Both the position numbers and the translations under genes were made by a program. 64,000 bases of DNA from Vibrio splendidus (GTDB taxonomy: Bacteria; Pseudomonadota; Gammaproteobacteria; Enterobacterales; Vibrionaceae). This document shows, in pieces, positions 26,611 to 33,925 of the stretch. How positions within the stretch are numbered: position 1 is the first letter of the stretch; each line of letters starts with the position of its first letter. The stretch is from positions 1,488,001 through 1,552,000 of the forward strand of contig NZ_CP031055.1 of the NCBI RefSeq assembly GCF_003345295.1, read 5' to 3'. A model generated the notes under the pieces. That model saw only the letters and a list, made by a program, of their open reading frames with translations, did not search any database and was not told the origin of the DNA.

Positions 26611-27832
26611 TTACATGTTCGTCGTCAGTTGTCCAGGCACTCTACACTGCATTTGTTCAATTGTCGTTATAGACATTTGAACTGTGGAAAACCAATAAGG
26701 GCGATGCTTAACGTTAAACAATTCGCTGTTATCCAACGCTTCGAAAATAGAAAACTTTCGACCTTGGGCGAGAGCCGCGCCATAAACTGTTCGCTCAAGC
26801 ACGGGGATATCATTCACTTCCTCTAGAAGCGCCCTCTTAATGAACAGATTACTTGGGCTCCAATCTACAAATTCAACGATATTTTTTAGTAGCTTAAGCT
26901 CCAATTTCTCTACCATTACTTCGAGAAACTGTGTGTTTGGTATCACCTCTGTACAAGCATAATATTCATCATGCTTGTCACTTGCTTCACGATAACCAAG
27001 CATCGTTTTTACCAATGCATCTTCAAAAGTTGAAGAAAAGTGGTTACAAATCAAGAATAAAGGCAGAACTCTCAAAACACCCAGTAGAATACCGACGTTA
27101 GGATCTTTTACCGACGTTTCTTGAAGTCGAATTCGAGTCGCATTTGAAGTCACTACCAGATGCTGCCAAACCTTAGGCGAGATGTGCTTGATGTTGCCAT
27201 CACTCCATTTAATAAGCTGTTGGCTCATCAGCAATGGAAACAACAAACGACAGTTTCTCGATACCTATTTGGCGCGCTGCAACTTTAGGATCGAGAATTA
27301 CCTTGGATTTTTTACCATACTTTTCAGTGAACTCACGATTGGAAACAAACTCGATTAAGCTTGAACTTAATGCACTACTTTTGGCTGATATTTCATGAAG
27401 CTTAGAAAAGTTTAAGGATGGCGAATAGCCAACATTAGCGAACTGGTTGTAGTCTGGTAGCTCTGAAAACAATGTGCTTATTAAGGTCCCTTGAAGCTTC
27501 TCAAGCATAAGCTCCGAGGCTGCATTACTTACATCATCGACCACGTAACGCAGTGTTTGTTGCTTCGCGACGACTTTCTCACGATGAGCGTTAACTCTAT
27601 CTTGTTCACAACGCAATAAAATACGTTGATTGTGAGATATTCGGTCAGATTCATCAAAAATAACGCTATCACAGTATCTATTTTCCAAACTCAGTAATGT
27701 ATCTACCGTAGATTGTTCGAGTTTATACTCCGGAGAGATCAGCCACCGATTAAAGCGAGCCTCAACATTGATAGAGACTTTTCTAGATATCTCAATCACT
27801 TCAGGGGGGTAATTTTTATGTGCTAACAACAA
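26611..27832 (-). pseudogene. HDOD-like signalling protein gene, frameshifted
   Basis: Two overlapping minus-strand reading frames together look like one protein of about 400 residues. The upstream half (TTG at 27832, preceded by AAAGGAAAG) ends SFVVSIADEPTAY; the downstream half resumes with LLMSQQLIKWSDGNIKHISPKVWQHL. The joined part (DPKVAARQIGIEKL, then KVWQHLVVTSNATRIR and GVLRVLPLFL) has the helical rhythm of an HDOD domain. Removing one T near 27236-27240 would fuse them. Either a real frameshift in a decaying region or a sequencing error. Family call is moderate; function unknown. Confidence 0.6.
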
Positions 27833-27979
27833 CAGTGACTTTCCTTTGCCCTAAATGCTCTTTTGTCGGCATATCCTGCCTTTATAATAAAACTAATATT
27901 AATAGAAATTAGAGATTGGTTCACGTAATTGTTTCAATAAAATTAAGGTTATTTAGTTATAGTGCATGACATCGGATTA

Positions 27980-28288
27980 TTATGTGATATGGAGGCGGAT
28001 GTACTTTTCAGGAAAGCTGTATTTGAACTTTTTCTTCCTCGGTAAGTGCTTTTTAGCTTGTTTGCATGCTTTGCTATCGCCAGATGTCCTAACCTTTTTA
28101 ATTCTTGCATAACCTTTAGAGTGCTTCATTTCTATCATCAGGTCGCAATAACCATCAAAATCAATATTATTCTTGTTGAGCCCTTTCAGCATTGTGGCTT
28201 TGATTTTTTTGGCTACGGGGTTAACCAATGCATCGTCGGCAAAAACAAATGGGGATAAAAAAAACGACAAGAATATTAGATATCTCAT
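27980..28288 (-). CDS. Secreted stand-alone TolA C-terminal-like domain protein
   Basis: 102 residues with a clear signal peptide (MRYLIFLSFFLSPFVFA). The mature part resembles domain III of TolA: KIKATMLKGLNKNN, then CDLMIEMKHSKGYARIKKV, SGDSKACKQAKKHL and FPEKY. The two Cys are placed like the disulfide pair of TolA-III, and the SGD-x3-C pattern matches GGDPALC of E. coli TolA. There is no transmembrane anchor or long helical domain II, so it is not a Tol-system TolA. It could bind TolB, colicin-like toxins or filamentous-phage pIII, but none of this is shown. Not assigned to any named gene. Confidence 0.65.
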   Translation of the reverse strand: MRYLIFLSFFLSPFVFADDALVNPVAKKIKATMLKGLNKNNIDFDGYCDLMIEMKHSKGYARIKKVRTSGDSKACKQAKKHLPRKKKFKYSFPEKYIRLHIT

Positions 28289-28393
28289 ACTGCTCTCTCT
28301 TTATTGGGGTTGAGAACAGTATGCTTACAGTTAAGGGGGATGAAGAATTAACTAAGTATGACGTTTTACTAGATAACGCGTAATTCTCGACAA

Positions 28394-28702
28394 TTACGCT
28401 TTCTTTGAACCTTTGGATTTAAATCCATTATGCGGAAATACGTTACGAATACGTTGTTGAACGCTTTTAGGTACATCTTTAGTAAATTTGAGATTGTAAC
28501 CAGAGCGTTTAGCATACACTTTCAGTTCGCCCTTGAAGGAATTATTGTGGCCAATTTCTTGAAGGTTGTGCTTAAAGCTCGGTGGAAGATGACCTTTAAC
28601 TTGTTCGATCGCCCCGTAACTAAACTTGATTTTCAATACCGGCCGATCAACTGCGACTAACCAAAAAACCAACGCTGCACCAATTAAGATTACATACATC
28701 AT
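28394..28702 (-). CDS. DUF3634 family membrane-anchored protein
   Basis: 102 residues with an N-terminal membrane helix (MMYVILIGAALVFWLVAV) followed by a basic domain with the family stretch IEQVKGHLPPSFKHNLQEIG and VQQRIRNVFPHNGF. Function unknown. It starts 23 bases after the matP stop and is probably co-transcribed with matP, a pairing seen in vibrios. Confidence 0.82.
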   Translation of the reverse strand: MMYVILIGAALVFWLVAVDRPVLKIKFSYGAIEQVKGHLPPSFKHNLQEIGHNNSFKGELKVYAKRSGYNLKFTKDVPKSVQQRIRNVFPHNGFKSKGSKKA

Positions 28703-28725
28703 AATGTCACCACTACTGTTGACGG

Positions 28726-29181
28726 TTATTTATCGTCAGAAAGGAGCTTACTCAAATCTTCTTTAAGACTAGTAACCGTCTTGCTGGCCTGCTCACTTCG
28801 AGACGCTTCGCTAACCAAATACTCTATCGCATCAGATAACGTACAACCGAGTTCGTTTGCTCGTTGAGATAACTTCTCCCAGACTCGATAATCAAGATCG
28901 ATAGACTTCTTTTTAGTATGAACTTGCTCAGCGTTGAAATGGCGCTTACGTTTGGCTCTGATCGCTTGCTTGAGCTTGTTATCAAGCTCAGGCGACATGT
29001 TATTTGAGATCCACTCAAGAACCCCTGTAGGTTGGTGTTCTAGCTCCAACAAAGCTTTCACGGCAACATCAGCTTCACTTGAATCAATATGGCACGTGAT
29101 CGAATCACCTTCTTTCCATTTTTTTACCAAGTAGTTCCATTTCCAACCACATTCTAAATTTTCAAGCTGCTGATATTTCAT
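28726..29181 (-). CDS. matP: Macrodomain Ter protein MatP
   Basis: DNA-binding organiser of the terminus macrodomain, recognising 13-bp matS sites and linking the terminus to the divisome through ZapB. 151 residues: helical N-terminal domain (MKYQQLENLECGWKWNYLVKKW), basic linker (RAKRKRHFNAEQ), ribbon-helix-helix (KKSIDLDYRVWEKLSQRANELGCTLSDAIEYL split here) and a C-terminal coiled coil for tetramer formation. Divergent from lonH; a matS-like site lies 24 bases upstream of its ATG. Confidence 0.95.
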   Translation of the reverse strand: MKYQQLENLECGWKWNYLVKKWKEGDSITCHIDSSEADVAVKALLELEHQPTGVLEWISNNMSPELDNKLKQAIRAKRKRHFNAEQVHTKKKSIDLDYRVWEKLSQRANELGCTLSDAIEYLVSEASRSEQASKTVTSLKEDLSKLLSDDK

Positions 29182-29204
29182 GTCTAATCTCGAGAGTTAA
29201 CCTA

Positions 29205-29217
29205 GTGACAGCGTAAC
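29205..29217. other. matS-like site upstream of matP
   Basis: GTGACAGCGTAAC matches GTGACRNYGTCAC at 12 of 13 positions (A for C at position 11). It lies in the matP-lonH intergenic region, 24 bases before the matP start. Confidence 0.5.
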
Positions 29218-29369
29218 CCATAATAGGTCACTTAACAATTATTGTCTTGAAAGAATAGACCAAGATCATACTTATATTAGCTTAGTGTTTAGTAACTACA
29301 ACATAGACCTATATGAGTCCTCGGTTTTTCTATATACTCCCTACCTTATTATCATAATCAGACATTTAA

Positions 29370-31022
29370 ATGACTCAAGTAGATTGGCGACATGTTACGC
29401 CTCAGTACGATGAATATAGCGCTCAACTAGAGCAATTTCCTGACATATCTCCTTTCACATTCTCAGATATTCAACATAGATTTAGAGATGCGCTAACCCG
29501 TTTTGTACGCCTATCCAATCTTTCACGAGTTCTACTTGTTAATGCGCCTGACAACTCAATCTATCGTCAACTTATCGTTGAATCTTTGACGACAGAGTTA
29601 AAAGACGATGCTCAGCCTGTTATAAAAACCGAATCTTTAAATGCAGCCGCTTTATTTGACCAAGTTCAGTCTAAAAATGGTGAAATTGTAGCGACAAAGC
29701 CAGGTCTACTTTCTAGAGCGAACAATGGTTACCTCGTTGTCTCAGCGAATCTGATCCTTGCAAATCCAGGAAGTTGGTTGTTATTGAAATCCGCACTTCT
29801 CGGTGAAGCAGTCGAACCAATTAGCAGTTTTCCAGAGCATCTAAATCAAACGCCTATCGCTGCACTGACATACAACATTAAGTTGATTGTTGTCGGAGAC
29901 CGCGCTCAACTTGGTGATCTGGATTATCTAGATGGCGATATTCAAACAGGGTTTTGCCTATTCAGTGAAATAGAACAAGATATTAAGCTTTCACACGATA
30001 CTTTGACCCAATATCTTGGGTATCTAAGATGGCTTCAGCAACGTTATAACCTCCCATATATTACGCAACAGGCACTAATTGGGATTCTTACCGCTGGCGC
30101 GCGTGAGACTGAAGATCAGAGCTATATCCCTTTATGCCCTATTTGGCACAATGCGCTATTGAGCGAAGCTTTGGTTGAAGCGGACAATGGTGACATTGAT
30201 ATTCACCATATTCAGCAAGCTCAACAACATAAATACAACCGCGAGTCTTACCTTCCTGAACGTGCTCTCGATGATATTCGAGATGGCCAAGTCATCATCG
30301 AAACAGAGGGTGAGCAAGTAGGACAAGTTAACGGCCTGACGGTTATTGACGTTCCTGGACACCCTATTTCTTATGGTGAACCAGCTCGTATTTCCTGTGT
30401 TATTCACTTTGGCGATGGTGACATTACCGATGTAGAAAGAAAAGCAGAGCTTGGTGGCAACCTTCACGCTAAAGGCATGATGATCATGCAAGCGTTTGTA
30501 AGTAGCGCGCTAAACCTTGAAGATCCGTTGCCATATGCTGCTTCTGTTGTGTTTGAGCAATCATACTGCGAAGTTGATGGCGATAGTGCTTCTCTTGCTG
30601 AGCTTTGCTCTCTGGTAAGTGCTTTGTCGGAATACCCTATCAATCAACAAATAGCGGTAACAGGCGCAGTTGACCAATTCGGTCGTGTACAAGCCGTTGG
30701 TGGGCTAAACGAGAAAATCGAAGGCTTCTACCATGTGTGTAAACACAACGGGCTAACTGGCGAACAAGGTGTGATCCTTCCTAGATCTAACTTAAGACAC
30801 CTTGCTCTGAAGCCAGACCTAATTGAAAGCATCAAAAACAAAGAGTTCCATATCTGGTCTGTGTCTAATGTAGATGAAGCGATTCCTCTTATTATGAACG
30901 CACCATTTAGGGACGAAGAACAAGAAAGCGTTCTGAGTAAAATCGCGGAACGTATTGAAAACTTTGAAAGACATGAGCACCCTATTGGAATCGTTGGACG
31001 CATTAAAAACTGGTTTGTCTAG
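29370..31022 (+). CDS. lonH: Lon-like protease LonH/YcbZ
   Basis: 550-residue Lon-family protein, orthologous in position to E. coli ycbZ (between matP and fabA). The N-terminal half is a degenerate AAA-like region; no proper Walker A is seen where LLVNAPDNSIYRQ occurs, though NGYLVVSANLIL resembles LonB. The C-terminal Lon proteolytic domain has the catalytic dyad Ser406 in VDGDSASLAE and Lys449 in GGLNEKIEGF. So it is likely a peptidase with poor or absent ATPase activity. Followed by fabA after 70 bases. Confidence 0.88.
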   Translation: MTQVDWRHVTPQYDEYSAQLEQFPDISPFTFSDIQHRFRDALTRFVRLSNLSRVLLVNAPDNSIYRQLIVESLTTELKDDAQPVIKTESLNAAALFDQVQSKNGEIVATKPGLLSRANNGYLVVSANLILANPGSWLLLKSALLGEAVEPISSFPEHLNQTPIAALTYNIKLIVVGDRAQLGDLDYLDGDIQTGFCLFSEIEQDIKLSHDTLTQYLGYLRWLQQRYNLPYITQQALIGILTAGARETEDQSYIPLCPIWHNALLSEALVEADNGDIDIHHIQQAQQHKYNRESYLPERALDDIRDGQVIIETEGEQVGQVNGLTVIDVPGHPISYGEPARISCVIHFGDGDITDVERKAELGGNLHAKGMMIMQAFVSSALNLEDPLPYAASVVFEQSYCEVDGDSASLAELCSLVSALSEYPINQQIAVTGAVDQFGRVQAVGGLNEKIEGFYHVCKHNGLTGEQGVILPRSNLRHLALKPDLIESIKNKEFHIWSVSNVDEAIPLIMNAPFRDEEQESVLSKIAERIENFERHEHPIGIVGRIKNWFV

Positions 31023-31092
31023 TACTGATCGGACTTGTTTAGCGTACACCTGTTCACTAATATGCACCTATCAAAAATCGGAGTAATTGATA

Positions 31093-31608
31093 ATGCAAAA
31101 CAAACGTGATTCTTACACTCGCGAAGATCTTCTAGCATCAAGCCAAGGCGAACTATGGCCAGAAGGTCCTCAACTACCAGCACCGAACATGTTGATGATG
31201 GATCGCATCACTAAAATGTCTGAGACTGAAGGTGATTTCGGTAAAGGTTTGATTCTTGCTGAACTGGATATTACTCCTGACCTATGGTTCTTCGACTGTC
31301 ACTTCCCTGGCGACCCAGTAATGCCTGGTTGTCTAGGCCTTGATGCAATGTGGCAGCTTGTTGGCTTCTACCTTGGTTGGGTTGGCGGCAAAGGCAAAGG
31401 CCGTGCTCTAGGTGTTGGTGAAGTTAAGTTCACTGGCCAAATCTTACCTACGGCTAAAAAAGTAACTTACGAAATTCACATGAAGCGTGTTGTTAACCGT
31501 CGCCTAGTAATGGGCCTTGCAGACGGTCGCGTTCTTGTTGATGGTAAAGAGATCTATGTTGCTAAAGATTTGAAAGTTGGTCTTTTCCAAGACACATCAG
31601 CATTCTAG
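31093..31608 (+). CDS. fabA: 3-hydroxydecanoyl-ACP dehydratase/isomerase FabA
   Basis: Introduces the cis double bond in type II fatty-acid synthesis by dehydrating 3-hydroxydecanoyl-ACP and isomerising trans-2 to cis-3-decenoyl-ACP. Active-site His70 in DCHFPGDPVMPG and Asp84 in GLDAMWQ are at exactly the E. coli positions when the ATG at 31093 is used, giving 171 residues. GGAG precedes the start; the TTG at 31087 is rejected for that reason. Confidence 0.97.
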   Translation: MQNKRDSYTREDLLASSQGELWPEGPQLPAPNMLMMDRITKMSETEGDFGKGLILAELDITPDLWFFDCHFPGDPVMPGCLGLDAMWQLVGFYLGWVGGKGKGRALGVGEVKFTGQILPTAKKVTYEIHMKRVVNRRLVMGLADGRVLVDGKEIYVAKDLKVGLFQDTSAF

Positions 31609-31626
31609 TCTAATAGTTAGATTTTT

Positions 31627-31653
31627 AATAAAGCAGCCAATGGTTGCTTTATT
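31627..31653 (+). terminator. Terminator after fabA
   Basis: Stem AATAAAGCAGCC with GGTTGCTTTATT (one G-T pair), short loop and T-rich tail, 18 bases after the stop. The rest of the gap to rmf (31654-31800) shows no supported feature. Confidence 0.8.
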
Positions 31654-31800
31654 TTCATTCCAACGCATTTAGTTATAGTGCACTAAGATGTGACTAAATA
31701 ACTCTCATCAATTATATATCCACCAGCAAAACAACCTTAAATCAACTTCTAATCAGCAAGTTCTCGGTTTATAAGGCCTTGTATGGTTCTCAGAAATTAA

Positions 31801-31834
31801 CAAGGCTCCAGCTGTTATACAACATGGAGCCTTG
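31801..31834 (-). terminator. Hairpin after rmf
   Basis: Perfect ten-bp stem CAAGGCTCCA/TGGAGCCTTG with a 14-base loop, 23 bases past the rmf stop; only a weak T tract on the minus strand, so it may be a stabilising 3' structure as much as a terminator. Confidence 0.6.
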
Positions 31835-31857
31835 ACCTTTGAATATGTTCGCCCTAT

Positions 31858-32031
31858 CTACTTATAGAGACCTGAATGCTTATCATCTTTGGCATCACGC
31901 CAACCACCTAACCAATACGATTTAGAATCCATTTGGCTATATGGGCAAGCTTCTTGTGACCTGCCGTTTAAACCAGCTTTGTAACCTTGAGATTGTGCTC
32001 GTTCTAGGCGATCACGCTTTTGTCTCTTCAT
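31858..32031 (-). CDS. rmf: Ribosome modulation factor RMF
   Basis: 57-residue factor that converts 70S ribosomes into inactive 100S dimers in stationary phase. Starts MKRQKRDRLERAQSQGYKAG and contains GRSQEACPY and WLGGWRDA, nearly identical to E. coli RMF. The open frame continues upstream for 36 codons, but the ATG at 32031 with AGGA eight bases before it and the family length fix the start. Lies between fabA and the DUF3466 gene, as E. coli rmf lies next to fabA. Confidence 0.96.
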   Translation of the reverse strand: MKRQKRDRLERAQSQGYKAGLNGRSQEACPYSQMDSKSYWLGGWRDAKDDKHSGLYK

Positions 32032-32143
32032 AGTGCAGTCCTCATACGGGTGTTCGTTTACTAACATACAATGATTACAACTTCGTGGAGTTTTGTTGAC
32101 TCCAACTTTAAGAATCGACCACTTTTGCACTTTTCTCAAGGCG

Positions 32144-32179
32144 AAAAAAAGCCCGAGTTCAGAATTGTGAACTCGGGCT
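32144..32179 (-). terminator. Terminator after the DUF3466 gene
   Basis: Eleven-bp stem AGCCCGAGTTC/GAACTCGGGCT with an eight-base loop; seven A on the plus strand supply the T run for leftward transcription. Closes the rlmL-grx-uup-DUF3466 unit. Confidence 0.88.
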
Positions 32180-32191
32180 CAAGAGATAAAA

Positions 32192-33916
32192 TTATTTAAA
32201 TTTTCTACGGAACCCTAATAGGCCAAGTACAGTCAAACCCAACCAACCTAGGCTACCGCCTTGACGATCAACTTTCTCTGTATCAGCACTACGAGTTTGG
32301 ATATCGGCTTTACCTTTACCAGCGATAGGAATCAACTTAACAGCAACAACCTCTTCAACTGCATTAGATGCTGCACCGCCACAATATGAGTTATGTGACG
32401 TTGTATCATATGCTTGTGTTGTTCCACCAACGGTACACTTGATAGCGGTGGCTGAGATCACACCCGCATCATTGATATCGGAAGCATCAATAATTCGGAA
32501 CTTGTTGTTTTCTCCAGAAGCGTTACCATCATTTGTTAGATCATCTAACCACCAAGCTTTGCTCTCAAACAGCGCAATCCTTGATGCATCAGTGCCAGTC
32601 GCTTGATATGGGTAAATAAAACCACGGTGTCTACGCTCACTACCATCTACTTCACGAGTCGTCTCAGCATCAATCTGGCCAACAAACTCATTGAAGTTGT
32701 TAACAGCTTTAGCTTCACCGCTCGAACCATCAAAGAAAATGCCACCAGACAAGTATGTTGCAGTAGGAGTAGATGCTGATGCATCAGTTACAACGAAAAT
32801 CTTATTACCTGCGCTACCATTTTCAGGAACTCGACCATTACGCTTAGAGTTACCAACAACAAACAAGTTGTCGTTAATATCGGTCGCAACAGAGTTACTG
32901 TATTTGTAATCGTTAGACGAGTTAGAGTTGACCTTAGCCCCCTCAATTGATTTGGTCGTCCAAGTATTCGCGCTGTCAGCTAAGTCCAGAGATTTACTGA
33001 TGAATACAGATGCATTCATATCTTGCAGATCGCCACTACCATCAACAGTATTGTAGCCTACGCCATAAAACTTAGTACCCGACTCAGTAATTGAACGCAT
33101 GCTGCCTTGGGCGAAGTAATCGCCTTGTTGGGCGTTGCCACTTCTGATCCAATCAATTTCTTTTGTTGTAGTACCATCCCAAATTGCTGCTTTTGAACTA
33201 AACGTTGTATCTGAAGTGTCTGTTTTAGGGCCTTTCGTAGATACACTACCTACGTTATAAACAGTACCGTTACTTGCTGTTATAGCTTTCCATGCACGAG
33301 TTTCTGAGGTACCTGTAGGCCCAACTGTAGTTGTGAACATCGCATTACTACGGATGTTACCATCAGACTTAACACCTAATGGTTTAGCCTTATCATCTAA
33401 AGAGTTAATGACCGTATTGCGGTTCTCAAACGTAGACCCACCCTCAACAAATGCTTTTGCATTTACATAACTTAGGTCGTTTTTTTCCTTGCTCCAGGTA
33501 TCATTCCAGCGGTTTTCTGCCCAACTTTCACACGTAGAGTATTGCAGCTCAAGTTTACAATAGTTTTCGAAATCATCGCGCTCTTGGATATATTGAAATG
33601 GAGCGTCCATTGCGAATGGTACTTCTTCACGATAACTTACAGCTTCAAGAGTATTGCGACTTTCGCCAGCAAGCTTAAATGTACTATCCGCACAGTTAGT
33701 TGCATTAGAATCAAAGCAACCTAGAGGTAACTCATCATCAGGTAATGCTGCGTTAGCGTTGACAGCTTTACCAGGCTGAATCGCAACACCAAATATTTCA
33801 GAAGCACCAGTAATAGAAGGCGTTACTTCAACTACCTTGTAAAGCGCAGCATTCGCATTAGTTGCAGCAAAAACTAATGCTGCAACTGTTGTTAATTTAA
33901 ATTTAGTACAAGTCAT
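32192..33916 (-). CDS. DUF3466 family exported protein with GlyGly-CTERM sorting signal
   Basis: 574-residue envelope protein of unknown function. Signal peptide up to NANA (MTCTKFKLTTVAALVFAATNANA). The body is rich in repeated beta-type segments and Cys, with motifs typical of DUF3466. The C-terminus ends with GGSLGWLGLTVLGLLGFRRK: a glycine pair, one hydrophobic helix and basic residues, which is the GlyGly-CTERM signal cleaved by rhombosortase in vibrios. It lies nine bases after uup and is probably co-transcribed with it. Confidence 0.85.
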   Translation of the reverse strand: MTCTKFKLTTVAALVFAATNANAALYKVVEVTPSITGASEIFGVAIQPGKAVNANAALPDDELPLGCFDSNATNCADSTFKLAGESRNTLEAVSYREEVPFAMDAPFQYIQERDDFENYCKLELQYSTCESWAENRWNDTWSKEKNDLSYVNAKAFVEGGSTFENRNTVINSLDDKAKPLGVKSDGNIRSNAMFTTTVGPTGTSETRAWKAITASNGTVYNVGSVSTKGPKTDTSDTTFSSKAAIWDGTTTKEIDWIRSGNAQQGDYFAQGSMRSITESGTKFYGVGYNTVDGSGDLQDMNASVFISKSLDLADSANTWTTKSIEGAKVNSNSSNDYKYSNSVATDINDNLFVVGNSKRNGRVPENGSAGNKIFVVTDASASTPTATYLSGGIFFDGSSGEAKAVNNFNEFVGQIDAETTREVDGSERRHRGFIYPYQATGTDASRIALFESKAWWLDDLTNDGNASGENNKFRIIDASDINDAGVISATAIKCTVGGTTQAYDTTSHNSYCGGAASNAVEEVVAVKLIPIAGKGKADIQTRSADTEKVDRQGGSLGWLGLTVLGLLGFRRKFK

Positions 33917-33925
33917 TATTACTTC

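Noticed and set aside
27965..27995. Second dif-like site with AGTGC and TTATGTGATAT near the island's right end
   Set aside because: The spacer would be about eight bases, the XerD-like arm matches only 8 of 11 and the XerC-like arm about half; not better than chance in AT-rich DNA.
32032..32139. N-terminal extension of rmf
   Set aside because: RMF is about 55 residues in relatives and the ATG at 32031 has a good Shine-Dalgarno; the upstream part is unrelated to the family.
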